Origin: Desulfococcus multivorans
GTDB taxonomy: Bacteria > Desulfobacterota > Desulfobacteria > Desulfobacterales > Desulfococcaceae
Assembly: GCF_001854245.1 (NCBI RefSeq)
Contig: NZ_CP015381.1
Location: 3,445,001 to 3,509,000, forward strand
DNA length: 64,000 bases
Direction: 5' to 3'
Both the position numbers and the translations under genes were made by a program. The notes below the pieces were generated by a model, which was given only the letters and a program-made list of their open reading frames with translations, made no database searches and had not been told where the DNA came from. This document shows, piece by piece, positions 25,101 to 33,538 of this stretch. How positions within the stretch are numbered: the first letter of the stretch is position 1; the number at the start of each line of letters is the position of its first letter.

Positions 25101-26376
25101 TTTTGGAGACCCGGAGAACCCCCTCCTCTGTTCCGTGAGAAGCGGCTCATCCATCTCCCAGCCGGGCATGATGGACACCTTTCTGAACGTGGGCATCAAC
25201 GAGGAGATCGCCGACGGCATCGCCCGGCAGACGGGCAACACCTGGTTTGCCTGGGACAATTACCGGCGCTTTCTTCAATGCTACGGCATGGCCTTCGATC
25301 TCAAGAGAAACGACTTCGACGAGATCATGCGGCTGTTCAAAAAGGCGAAAGAGATCGCCGTGAAGCGGGGCTTTACCGGGGACCAGATGCGGGAGTTGGC
25401 CCTGGCCTACCAGAAACGGATCACCGCAGCGGGGATCACCATCATCGAAGACCCTTTCGAGCAGCTCCTCCTGACCATCAACAAGGTGCTCAACTCGTGG
25501 GAGTCGGCCAAAGCCAAGACCTACCGGAAGATCATCGGCATCTCGGACGACTGGGGTACCGCCGTCACGGTACAGGCCATGGTCTACGGAAACCTCTCCC
25601 CCGCCTCCGGCTCGGGGGTCTTCTTCACCCACAACCCCAAATGGAGCGAGGACAATCTCCGACTGTGGGGGGATTTCACCATAGGCAACCAGGGGGAGGA
25701 CGTGGTCGCGGGGCTGGTGACAACGTTGCCGATCTCCATCATCCAGCAGGAGAACGAGATGCGGGACACCGACATCACCCTGGAGACCCACTTTCCTGAA
25801 ATCTACCAGGCGCTCAAGGGGTGGGCCAACCAGTTGATCTACCACAACGGCTGGAGTCCCCAGGAAATCGAGTTCACCTTCGAAAGCCCCCGCAAGGCAG
25901 ACCTTTATATTCTCCAAAGCCGGAACATGTCGATCCGGGAGCGCAAGAAAGTCTTCACCTTCGATCTCGAGGACGCCGGGGACGAACGGGTCTTTCTGGG
26001 CAGCGGCATCGGGGTCAGCGGCGGGGCGATGAGCGGCCGCGCCGTCTTCAGCCTGGAAGAGATCGACCGGTGGCGCACCGTCGAGCCCGAGACCCAGCTC
26101 ATCCTCATCCGCGGGGATACGGTGCCCGACGACATCCAGGAAATCAACGCTGCCGACGGCCTCATGACCGCCAGGGGGGGCGTCACCTCCCACGCGGCAG
26201 TGGTCGCCCACCGGCTTGGCAAGACCTGCGTGGTCGGGTGCGTCAATCTGGTCTGCAACGAAGCCGAACGGAACGGTCTTTTCGGCGACGTCCTCATCAC
26301 CTCCGGGGACTTCGTCAGCATCGACGGTCAGGAAGGTCTGGTCTATAAAGGCTTCATGAAGATCAAGGAAGCATAG
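22165..26376 (+). CDS. large PPDK/PEP-synthase-like protein (ATP-grasp + phosphohistidine domain) with unknown N-terminal region
   Basis: In this 1403-aa protein, residues 1 to about 900 are mostly helical and I do not recognise them. From about 910 to 1290 comes a pyruvate phosphate dikinase-type ATP-grasp domain (LGNKGNNLVKLNQLGFQTPPG, SVRSGSSISQPGMMD at 990-1004, VTVQAMVYGNLSPASGSGVF). The end carries the swivelling phosphohistidine domain (GGVTSHAAVVAHRLGK, putative phosphohistidine H1343). The PEP/pyruvate-binding barrel of PPDK and PEP synthase is missing, so it cannot be an ordinary one of these. The N-terminal region may bind another phosphate acceptor, as in rifampin phosphotransferase or glucan water dikinase. 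TTG 22165 is chosen as start because GAGGAGG lies just upstream. It sits between DUF3786 and gap. Confidence 0.8.
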   Translation: MIRSQALEVNLASYHVEVEIDPRYTVLQEVMAKYYGLMEGMNTFLKELSHPRRNLQFIVDEARGYALKYFYLLKTHPEGPRAASLYVDIFLDAIHSTADPEVLRDAIDNLLLFIQKTAKDAGSDHIERFMPVLDDAFRRIRALDDAAFFLFVTSYYPMEKIGEELILHTKEIALDLKELNALLFKYFQFTYAYWLGIEDPMEWFEKQVKQVTDRDRLMDIFETVSHRQIEALKVELDGIGHIDVDAAVDKQLYQLSQLLTLPGYSHFTDVYREIPQKLLHSGRDQSQGNRRKVIFLFHIMNIAGLALIHEEALRDINRTLGWLIGNEKYTYIEKLIKDTFSILKARTREFPQTALSCILNMGKGLYKTDELDLVKSFINHVSELGFQAPMIRGVGNDWQIRVNPAHIQNIRTWLELIELNPKWSTRLLSDLIIHLSLTGVFIKDTDLFPRDITGLLNSDIGPVYNLVKQLARLFPVYFNDIGAEGALRDISTNIDEIAHRKDPLIHFLRKQAHVESSNRVVSFIEATLRFWLTLDKRHIEPFVPPSIFEQIDAHGRHVRDLHKILTHLREKGLHLPEDLLSRGKTDLDRLLADLPPVPEHELERMTLAIHFYQLLHRKYSLILAPEACEDLNNYLSQLRSDGFPGVDRLNTMLREDDISGKLHGLLGYLEELKALILSKETYEIREDIYKKRHITVDIPSMYGSYHEMKFNALGLTFRVESVVNVCFEEVVDQIDLSLITKETFYQIYGLLKLFDRALKLDGISSVEFQSQMELLKHSLETRGFTFTQYLDIFKGFARSVSNVINDYFNNIHEYNLNRIIARMSRNEILDKYRIPDGDGDPEKLQHWISEIFLREKIALSLGIQQLDLFLSRILTTLFHQSYKLPDSKLRLLLNYNPQRAMTPIRNPKKSAEGIIHLGNKGNNLVKLNQLGFQTPPGFIITTEVFRSRDVIESYPPAGQNFKDQVARHIQLLEEQTGKRFGDPENPLLCSVRSGSSISQPGMMDTFLNVGINEEIADGIARQTGNTWFAWDNYRRFLQCYGMAFDLKRNDFDEIMRLFKKAKEIAVKRGFTGDQMRELALAYQKRITAAGITIIEDPFEQLLLTINKVLNSWESAKAKTYRKIIGISDDWGTAVTVQAMVYGNLSPASGSGVFFTHNPKWSEDNLRLWGDFTIGNQGEDVVAGLVTTLPISIIQQENEMRDTDITLETHFPEIYQALKGWANQLIYHNGWSPQEIEFTFESPRKADLYILQSRNMSIRERKKVFTFDLEDAGDERVFLGSGIGVSGGAMSGRAVFSLEEIDRWRTVEPETQLILIRGDTVPDDIQEINAADGLMTARGGVTSHAAVVAHRLGKTCVVGCVNLVCNEAERNGLFGDVLITSGDFVSIDGQEGLVYKGFMKIKEA

Positions 26377-26423
26377 CAGAATAAACTCCAATCTCGATAC
26401 CCTTAAATTCGGAAAGGAGACAA

Positions 26424-27671
26424 ATGGATAGCACGTCATCAAAGCTGGGCATCAACGGACTGGGCAGAATCGGCAAACTCACCCTGTGGCACCATATCGC
26501 CCGAAAACATTTCGACGAGCTGGTGGTCAACCTCGGACGGTCGGTGGGGAAATCCATGGCGGATATCGCCCACTATGTGGAGCGGGACTCCACCTACGGC
26601 TTTCTCGCCAATTACCTTCGGGGGTACGCAGGGGGGTCGGTCATCCAGGAAATCGACGACGCGAATCAGACCCTTGTCATCGACGGCATCCGGGTTCGGT
26701 TTCTGTTGGAAAACCGCAATCCCCAGGCCATCGACTGGCAAGCGCACGACGTCCGGCTGGTGGTCGACACCACCGGTCAGTTTCTGGATCCCACCCTTCC
26801 GGGGGACCACGCCAAGGGATCCGTCCGGGGCCATCTGGAGTCCGGCGCCGAAAAGGTCGTCGTATCGGCGCCGTTCAAGATCAAGGATCAGGGACGGGAG
26901 ATGCCGACGGACGCGGTGACCACCGTGATGGGCGTCAATGATCACGATTACGACCCCCGCCGGCACCGGATCATCTCCAATGCTTCGTGCACCACCACGT
27001 GTCTCGCCCACATGATGAAGCCCCTGATCAACATGTTCGGGCCGAGAAAGATCCTCTCGGCGTCCATGGCCACGATCCATGCGGCCACGGGCTCTCAGCA
27101 GGTGCTCGACCGGTTGCCCAAGGCGGGCGCCGGGGACCTGCGGAAAAACCGGAGCATCATGAACAACATCATTCTCACCTCGACGGGGGCCGCCAAGGCA
27201 TTGCGCCTGGTCATCCCGGAAATGGAGGAGATCGGCTTCATTGCGGAGTCGGTTCGGATTCCCACCAGCTCGGGCTCTCTGGTCATCCTGGTCGTCAACT
27301 TCCAGGAGGAGCCTGAAGGGGAACCCATCCGACGGGAGACCATCAACGACGTCTATCGCCAGGCCGCCCTGCAGGATCCCCACCAATACCTCCATTTTTC
27401 GGAACAGCAGAATGTTTCCGGCGACATCATCGGAGCGCCCAGGGCCGCCGCCGTCATCGAGGGTCATGAAACCCACACCCGGACCGCCGAGGTCACCATG
27501 GACCTGAGCCGCATCCCCGGGATAGCGCCGGGGGCGCGGGAGCTGCTGAAGGAGACCGTTGTAAGGATCCCCATCACCCAGGCCGTCATCTACGGCTGGT
27601 ACGACAACGAGATGGGAAGCTACGTCAATATGCTGGGAGATCGGACGGTCACCGTCGCCGAGAGCATGTAA
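26424..27671 (+). CDS. gap: glyceraldehyde-3-phosphate dehydrogenase, long variant
   Basis: The 415-aa protein has the NAD-binding motif GINGLGRIGK (9-18), catalytic C189 in SNASCTTTC, the partner histidine H219 in ATIHAATGSQQ, and the C-terminal WYDNEMGSYVNM. It would interconvert glyceraldehyde 3-phosphate and 1,3-bisphosphoglycerate. It is about 80 residues longer than the usual 330, with an extended N-terminal half (YVERDSTYGFLANYLRGYAGG) and a substitution of the common GFGRIGR by GLGRIGK, so it belongs to a divergent branch. AAAGGAG precedes ATG 26424, 47 bases after the dikinase-like gene; the pair may be cotranscribed and act at the lower glycolysis/gluconeogenesis node. Confidence 0.87.
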   Translation: MDSTSSKLGINGLGRIGKLTLWHHIARKHFDELVVNLGRSVGKSMADIAHYVERDSTYGFLANYLRGYAGGSVIQEIDDANQTLVIDGIRVRFLLENRNPQAIDWQAHDVRLVVDTTGQFLDPTLPGDHAKGSVRGHLESGAEKVVVSAPFKIKDQGREMPTDAVTTVMGVNDHDYDPRRHRIISNASCTTTCLAHMMKPLINMFGPRKILSASMATIHAATGSQQVLDRLPKAGAGDLRKNRSIMNNIILTSTGAAKALRLVIPEMEEIGFIAESVRIPTSSGSLVILVVNFQEEPEGEPIRRETINDVYRQAALQDPHQYLHFSEQQNVSGDIIGAPRAAAVIEGHETHTRTAEVTMDLSRIPGIAPGARELLKETVVRIPITQAVIYGWYDNEMGSYVNMLGDRTVTVAESM

Positions 27672-27683
27672 GACATTTCCTCA

Positions 27684-27745
27684 ACTCAACTTTCGACTTT
27701 CACAGGCCGATTTCCGGTCAACATCATGAAAGTCGAAAGTTGAGT
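27684..27745. repeat. perfect 19-bp inverted repeat downstream of gap
   Basis: ACTCAACTTTCGACTTTCA (27684-27702) and its exact reverse complement (27727-27745) flank a 24-base spacer. Each arm contains the internal echo CTTTCGACTTTC. No T-tract follows on either strand, so it is not a typical terminator. It lies between the convergent gap and rsmA genes and could be a dispersed intergenic repeat of REP or MITE type. Confidence 0.7.
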
Positions 27746-27868
27746 CATCCCGATGACGGTAACATTGGATCGCGGTCACCTGACAGGGGCTTTCACCTGT
27801 GTGCCGCGGCTTCTCAATAACCGCAAGGTCAGGCTGACAATCAGGTATCCGCAAGATGATGGTGAGGA

Positions 27869-28723
27869 TTAACGAGGCATATTTCCAAGCGTTCGGCTCA
27901 GGGCCACGAACTCCGCCACCGTGAGCGTCTCCGCCCGGCGGGCCGGGTCGATGCCGGCCGCCGTCAGGGCCTGTTCGGCCGACGCCGCCGGGATGTGGAG
28001 TTCACTCCCGGCAAGGGCGTTGCGGAGGGTCTTGCGCCGCTGCCCGAAGGCCGCCTTGACCACCCGAAACAGGAAGGCCTCGTCCGGCGCCGGGTGCACC
28101 GGGGTTTCCCGGAACCGGATCTCGATGACCTCGGAGTCGATCTTGGGCTTGGGGAAAAAGCGGTCGGCGCCAACGGTCAAAAGAGACCGAACCTCGGCGC
28201 AGTATGCCAGCATGACCGAGAGCCGCCCGTAATCCCGCCCGCCGGGTTTGGCCATGAAGCGTCGGGCCAGTTCCTTCTGGAACATCAGCACCGCCCGGTC
28301 GATCCACCGCCGCGCTTCGATGAGACGGACCACGATCTGGGAGGAGATGTGATAGGGCAGGTTGCCGATGACCACGAGGGGACGGTCGATGCCCGCATCC
28401 CGGACGAAATTCCCCAGATCGAGCCGGAGGATGTCCGCTGTGATGACCGTGACGTTATCACACTTGTGCAGCAGAAGCTCCGTCCCAAGAAGATCGACGA
28501 GCCGACGGTCCGTCTCCACCGCATAAACATGCCCGGCAGCGCCTGCCACAGGCACCGTGAGGGCACCCAGTCCGGCACCGATCTCGAGGACGACGTCCCC
28601 GGCCGATATACCGGCCCGGTTGACGATGGCCCGCGGTATGGCGGGGTTTGTCAGAAAATTCTGGCCCAGCTGCTTTTTGGGCAGCATCTTCCATGCTTTG
28701 AGTAGGGTCACCGGTGATGTCAT
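27869..28723 (-). CDS. rsmA: 16S rRNA (adenine1518-N6/adenine1519-N6)-dimethyltransferase
   Basis: The 284-aa KsgA/RsmA methyltransferase dimethylates two adjacent adenines near the 3' end of 16S rRNA late in 30S assembly. Visible motifs are KKQLGQNFLTN (16-26), the SAM-binding VLEIGAGLGALT (45-56) and the catalytic NLPYHISS (121-128). Length is normal. ATG 28723 has no strong ribosome-binding site; an internal ATG at codon 13 (MLPKKQLGQ) is a possible alternative start. It is convergent with gap, with the inverted repeat between them. Confidence 0.93.
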   Translation of the reverse strand: MTSPVTLLKAWKMLPKKQLGQNFLTNPAIPRAIVNRAGISAGDVVLEIGAGLGALTVPVAGAAGHVYAVETDRRLVDLLGTELLLHKCDNVTVITADILRLDLGNFVRDAGIDRPLVVIGNLPYHISSQIVVRLIEARRWIDRAVLMFQKELARRFMAKPGGRDYGRLSVMLAYCAEVRSLLTVGADRFFPKPKIDSEVIEIRFRETPVHPAPDEAFLFRVVKAAFGQRRKTLRNALAGSELHIPAASAEQALTAAGIDPARRAETLTVAEFVALSRTLGNMPR

Positions 28724-29076
28724 CGTTTGTGAATATCACGAAATCCACCGTTTTTCAACACGGCGATCCGGTCGCCGCCATGAAAGCGTGAAGGCTGAAG
28801 GGGGCGGCTGCGACAGACGGAAGGACTTGTCTCCGTTCCGCCCGGAGTTGAATGATTTCGAGCCGTCGTCTTGCATTGTGTTGACTTTTTTCTAGTTTTG
28901 AAGTAATTGCCTTCAGAAATTTCAATGTCTAACTTCAGCACAAAAGGTGATGAAAAGCCCTCGATCGGGCCGGGACTCCGACCTTGCGGGCAATTCACTA
29001 TCGCGGCTCGACCGAAGTCTCCATGAGAGTTTCGGCTCTGCCGGTTATCCTTCGGAGGATCCGGGAAGGATCATCG
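28724..29076. other. intergenic region, rsmA to small winged-helix gene
   Basis: These 353 bases lie between divergent genes. An AT-rich patch near 28871-28910 contains TTGACT and TTGCAT boxes but no good -10 partner, so a promoter here is only likely by position. The frames that cross the region (for example minus 28720-28998) have no recognisable protein and poor coding character. Confidence 0.5.
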
Positions 29077-29448
29077 ATGTCGACCCGAAAGAAGAAAAAC
29101 GTCAATCTCAACGCGCTGGTCAGGATGTTCCTGCGGGAGTACAACATTCCGACCAAAAAGGACGTCGATCGATTGATGGCCAGGATCGACCGTCTCGAGC
29201 AGCTCATCAAGCTCGACATGGAAAGCAGTCGCCCCAAAAGGCCTCAACCCAAAGTCGGCAGCGGGAAAGCCGCCTCCGACGAGGTCCTGGCGGTCATCCA
29301 GGATTTCCAGAACGGCATCCAGTTCGCCAAAATCAAGGATATCACGGGATTCGAGGAAAAAAAGCTCCGAAATATCATCTACCGTCTTCACCGAATGGGA
29401 AAGATCGAACGGATCAACCGCGGCACCTACATCGCATCCCGGGAATGA
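29077..29448 (+). CDS. small winged-helix-like protein of unknown function
   Basis: I place the start at ATG 29077, with GGAAGG seven bases before it, giving 123 residues; the frame opens further upstream without a better signal. The N-terminus is basic (STRKKKNVNLN), then comes a short coiled-coil-like helix (DVDRLMARIDRLEQLIK), a Lys/Pro-rich linker, and a C-terminal part (EVLAVIQDF...FEEKKLRNIIYRLHRMGKIERINRGTYI) that reads as a winged helix with the wing at RGTY. It could bind DNA or RNA. It precedes the M16C peptidase gene by 67 bases. I do not recognise a named family. Confidence 0.65.
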   Translation: MSTRKKKNVNLNALVRMFLREYNIPTKKDVDRLMARIDRLEQLIKLDMESSRPKRPQPKVGSGKAASDEVLAVIQDFQNGIQFAKIKDITGFEEKKLRNIIYRLHRMGKIERINRGTYIASRE

Positions 29449-29515
29449 CGCGTCCGCCACCGCCCATTCCCTGGGAAGCGGACGAACCCTTCATCAAAAA
29501 ACATAAGGAACATCC

Positions 29516-32479
29516 ATGAACGCTTCAGCGGAATTTCAACATCCCAACCTGAGGGTGGAAGACCGCCTCGGCGACTATCGCGTCCGTCGCGTGGCAGAGC
29601 TCGAGGAGATCGGCGCGCGCTATATCGAGCTGGAGCACGTGCCCACCGGGGCACGACATGCCCACATCAGCCGGGACGACAATGAGAACGCCTTCAGCGT
29701 CGCCTTCAAGACCGTCCCCACGGACTCGACGGGGGTCGCCCACATCCTGGAACACACCACCCTTTGCGGCTCCCGCAAGTTCCCGGTGAGGGACCCTTTC
29801 TTTTCCATGATCAAGCGAAGCCTCAACACCTTCATGAACGCCTTCACCGCATCCGACTGGACCATGTATCCCTTCTGCACCCAGAATCGGAAGGATTTTT
29901 ACAATCTCATGGACGTCTACCTGGATGCGACCTTTTATCCCGAGCTCTCGGAGCTCAACTTCAAGCAGGAGGGGCATCGCCTGGAGCTGGAGGACGGCCG
30001 GCTGGTTTACAAGGGCGTGGTCTACAACGAGATGAAGGGGGCCATGTCCTCTCCGGACCAGGTGATGGTGCGGTCCATGTTGAAAGCCCTTTATCCGGAT
30101 ACGACCTACAGCCACAACTCCGGGGGCGACCCCGAGGTCATCCCCCGGCTGACCCACGCCCAACTCAAGGCCTTTCACCAGCGTCATTACCACCCCAGCA
30201 ACGCTTTTTTCTACACTTACGGGAGCCTTCCCCTGACGGATCACCTCGACATCATTCAGAAAAAGGTGCTGAATCATTTCACCCGCATCGATCCCGACAC
30301 CGAAGTCCCCCCCCAGCCGCGCTGGAGCGCCCCCAGAAAGGCGGCTGATCCCTATCCCATCGACCCCAACGAGGCGCCCGAAAAAAAATATCAGGTCAGC
30401 ATCGCATGGCTCACGGCGGATATCCAATCCGCCTATGACGTCCTGGTCCTCTCGCTCATGGGTGAAATCCTTCTGGGCAATGCCGCATCCCCACTCAGAA
30501 AGGCGCTCATCGATTCCGGCCTCGGTTCGTCTCTGGCCGACGGCACAGGCTTCGACGCCGATAACCGGGACACCCTCTTCGCCTGCGGCCTCAAGGACGT
30601 CAAAGGCACGGATGCCGACGTCATCGAGAAAATTGTTTTCGATACCCTGGGCGACCTGGTCCAAAAGGGTGTCGACACGGCGCTGGTCGATGCGGCGATC
30701 CACCAGCTTGAATTCCACCGCAAGGAGATCACCAACACGCCCTATCCGTACGGACTCAAGCTGTTCCTGGCGTTTTCCGGCCCCTGGTTCCACGGCGGAA
30801 ATCCCGTCAGAAGTCTGAGATTTGATGAGGATCTCTCCCGTCTGAAGGCCGCGCTTTCCGTTGAAAGCGTTTTCGAGAACTACATCCGGCGCTTCCTGAT
30901 CGACAACCCCCACCGGATCCGCTTCACCCTGGTGCCCGACCCGAAAATGGCCGGGGAGACGGAGATCCGGACGGCGGCCGAACTGGAACGGATTCAGAAA
31001 GGCCTCTCACCGGCCGAGATCGCCCGTATCAAGGCCGACCAGGAGGCCCTGAAGGCCCTCCAGGAGGCTGAGGAGAACCTTTCCGTACTGCCGACCCTGG
31101 AGATCGAGGACATCCCGCCGTCCATCCACTCCGTCGCATCCGCCGAACCTTACGGACCCGGGCCCGCGACATGGTATGCCCAGTCGACATCGGGCATTTT
31201 CTATTTCACGGCGGCCGCAGGGGTCGGAGGACTGCCGGGGAATCTGGTGCCCCTGGTGCCCTTTTTCTGCTACGCCTTTCCGAAGGTCGGCACCGCCCGT
31301 CGGGACTACATCCAGCTGGCACGTCTGATAGACCGGTACACCGGCGGTATCGGGCTCGCGGCCCACACCCGGACCCATTACGGCGAAAACCGGCCCTGTA
31401 TGCCCTTCGTCACCCTGGGCGGGAAGTGCCTCGCTCGCAACCAGGAGCGGTTGTTCGACATCCTGGCCGAGTTGGTCCACGACTTCAATTTCGCGGATCT
31501 CGCGCGACTTCGGACCCTCTTTCTGGAATACCGGGCCAATCTGGAGTCGATGATCGTCCGGAACGGCCACATCCTCGCCATCTCCCTGGCTTCCCGGAAC
31601 TTTTCGGTGTCCCGGGCCCTGAGCGAGGCGTGGCAGGGCGTCCATCAACTCAAGACCGTCAAGGCCCTTACCGAAGATCTTTCGGACGACCACCTCGCCG
31701 GGATCTCCGAACAATTGATCGCCGTCGGACGCCGGATCTTCACCCGCAGCAACATGAAGATTGCGCTGGTGGGGGAGGATGCAGTCCTCCGGGACGCGGC
31801 ATCACCGCTTTCGGGACTTCTCGGCGGCCTCGGGGCGGGCACGGGGAGCGAATTTGCCGCCCCCCCCGACGTGCTGTCCGGAACAACGGTCCCCCGGGAG
31901 GGGTGGAGCACGGGAACCGCCGTCTCCTTCGTGGCACGGAGCTTCGAAACCGCGGCAATGGAACATCCCGACGCGCCCGCTCTGGCCGTCATCGGCAAGA
32001 TGCTCCGGAGCCTCTACCTCCACAGAGAGATTCGGGAAAAAGGCGGTGCCTACGGCGGATTTTCCATATACAATCCCGAGGACGGCCTCTTCTGCCTGGG
32101 CTCCTATCGGGACCCCCACGTGGTCAACACCCTCAAGGTCTACGATCAGGCGGGCCCCTTCATCCGGTCCGGCAAATTCACGGATGAGGACGTCAAGGAG
32201 GCCGTCCTCCAGGTCTGCTCGGAGATCGACAAGCCCGATCCGCCGGGGCCGGCGGCCCGGAAGGCATTTTTCCGCCGACTCATCGGCCTCGATGACGACA
32301 TTCGCCTCGGCTTCAAGACCCGCCTTCTGGCCCTCGACCGGCAACAGATCCAGGCGGCGGCCGAAACCTGGTTCGGCGGTGCCGGACCCCAGGCGACGGT
32401 GGTCATCTCCAGCGAGGAGAAGCTGAGGGCGGCCAATGAGGAGATGGGAGACGGCCCCCTCACGCTCCACCGGATATAA
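29516..32479 (+). CDS. M16C family metallopeptidase (PreP/Cym1-like)
   Basis: The 987-aa zinc peptidase has the inverted zinc motif HILEH (H76, E79, H80, followed by TTLCGS) and the downstream glutamate context YNEMKGAMSSPD. The length and the M16C-associated middle region match presequence-protease-like enzymes, which enclose and degrade short unfolded peptides. No signal peptide is seen, so it should act in the cytoplasm. The C-terminal half (EKGGAYGGFSIYNPEDGLF) is intact. AAGGAAC lies before ATG 29516. The gene starts a same-direction run with panE, panB, trmO and the thioesterase. Confidence 0.9.
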   Translation: MNASAEFQHPNLRVEDRLGDYRVRRVAELEEIGARYIELEHVPTGARHAHISRDDNENAFSVAFKTVPTDSTGVAHILEHTTLCGSRKFPVRDPFFSMIKRSLNTFMNAFTASDWTMYPFCTQNRKDFYNLMDVYLDATFYPELSELNFKQEGHRLELEDGRLVYKGVVYNEMKGAMSSPDQVMVRSMLKALYPDTTYSHNSGGDPEVIPRLTHAQLKAFHQRHYHPSNAFFYTYGSLPLTDHLDIIQKKVLNHFTRIDPDTEVPPQPRWSAPRKAADPYPIDPNEAPEKKYQVSIAWLTADIQSAYDVLVLSLMGEILLGNAASPLRKALIDSGLGSSLADGTGFDADNRDTLFACGLKDVKGTDADVIEKIVFDTLGDLVQKGVDTALVDAAIHQLEFHRKEITNTPYPYGLKLFLAFSGPWFHGGNPVRSLRFDEDLSRLKAALSVESVFENYIRRFLIDNPHRIRFTLVPDPKMAGETEIRTAAELERIQKGLSPAEIARIKADQEALKALQEAEENLSVLPTLEIEDIPPSIHSVASAEPYGPGPATWYAQSTSGIFYFTAAAGVGGLPGNLVPLVPFFCYAFPKVGTARRDYIQLARLIDRYTGGIGLAAHTRTHYGENRPCMPFVTLGGKCLARNQERLFDILAELVHDFNFADLARLRTLFLEYRANLESMIVRNGHILAISLASRNFSVSRALSEAWQGVHQLKTVKALTEDLSDDHLAGISEQLIAVGRRIFTRSNMKIALVGEDAVLRDAASPLSGLLGGLGAGTGSEFAAPPDVLSGTTVPREGWSTGTAVSFVARSFETAAMEHPDAPALAVIGKMLRSLYLHREIREKGGAYGGFSIYNPEDGLFCLGSYRDPHVVNTLKVYDQAGPFIRSGKFTDEDVKEAVLQVCSEIDKPDPPGPAARKAFFRRLIGLDDDIRLGFKTRLLALDRQQIQAAAETWFGGAGPQATVVISSEEKLRAANEEMGDGPLTLHRI

Positions 32480-32514
32480 GATTCAGTTTTAAGGAATTAC
32501 AGGAAATCGAAATC

Positions 32515-33444
32515 ATGCGTATCGTCATTATCGGCGCCGGGGCCATGGGCTCCATCTTTGGCGCCATGCTGTCTTCCACGTCGGATGTGGTGCTGCTGGA
32601 CCTCCTGGAAAATCACATCAACACCATCACGGAGACCGGGTTGACCATCGAACGCACCGACGGGTCCCGAAGAATCTTTCGGCTTCACGGCACGACGGAT
32701 CCGGCCACCCTCGCCCCGACCTTCGATCTGGCCGTCATATTTACCAAATCCTTCGACACCCCGAAAGCCGTCCTCACGGCCGACAGCCTGCTGAAGCCGA
32801 CGGGCGTGGCCCTCACCCTCCAGAACGGTCTGGGGAACCTGGACGACATCGTCAGGGTGCTGGGCACGGAAAGAGCCCTGGTGGGCGTCACCTCCCACGG
32901 GGGCACGATCATCGCACCGGGTCATGTCCGCCACGCCGGAGAAGGCCTCACCTACATTGCAGGCGCATCGCCGGATACCCGGGGCGTCCAGGCGGTGGTC
33001 TCGGCCTTCCGGGCCGCGGGTATCGATACCGATCGGACAGATAACCCCGACACGCTCATCTGGGGCAAACTCATCATCAACGTCGGCATCAACGCATTGG
33101 CCGCCACTCTGCGGGTTCCCAACGGCGTCCTGGCCATGACGCCCGCATGCGAAATCCTCATGGCCCGGGCCGTCGATGAGGCGGTGGCCGTGGCGCGACA
33201 GCTTCATATCACCCTCCCCTACGACGACCCCCTGGCGCAGGTGAAGGCCGTCTGCCGGAAAACCGCTCAAAACCGGGCGAGTATGCTCCAGGACGTCCTG
33301 AGGGGCGCACGGACCGAGGTGGGGGTCATCAACCGGGCCATCGTCGAAAAAGGTGCGGCCCTGGGCGTGGAGACGCCCTGCAACCGCTTCCTGTCGGAGA
33401 TCATCGAAGCCCTCGAAGCAACGGCGGCCCATCGCATCGACTGA
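32515..33444 (+). CDS. panE: 2-dehydropantoate 2-reductase
   Basis: The 309-aa NADPH-dependent enzyme reduces ketopantoate to pantoate for pantothenate and CoA synthesis. It has the Rossmann motif GAGAMG (7-12) and the family's catalytic lysine context WGKLIINVGINALAA, with NRASMLQDVLRGARTEV near the C-terminus. Length is typical. It starts 35 bases after the peptidase gene and is followed 94 bases later by panB, the preceding step of the same pathway, which supports a true PanE rather than a generic ketopantoate reductase paralogue. Confidence 0.92.
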   Translation: MRIVIIGAGAMGSIFGAMLSSTSDVVLLDLLENHINTITETGLTIERTDGSRRIFRLHGTTDPATLAPTFDLAVIFTKSFDTPKAVLTADSLLKPTGVALTLQNGLGNLDDIVRVLGTERALVGVTSHGGTIIAPGHVRHAGEGLTYIAGASPDTRGVQAVVSAFRAAGIDTDRTDNPDTLIWGKLIINVGINALAATLRVPNGVLAMTPACEILMARAVDEAVAVARQLHITLPYDDPLAQVKAVCRKTAQNRASMLQDVLRGARTEVGVINRAIVEKGAALGVETPCNRFLSEIIEALEATAAHRID

Positions 33445-33538
33445 CCACGATGAACCCCGGTGCGGCCCGTCTCGATGGGGACATGGACTTGTCCCCCATT
33501 CAGTCTGATCCGAAACCATCTTCCCGAAAGGAACGCAT

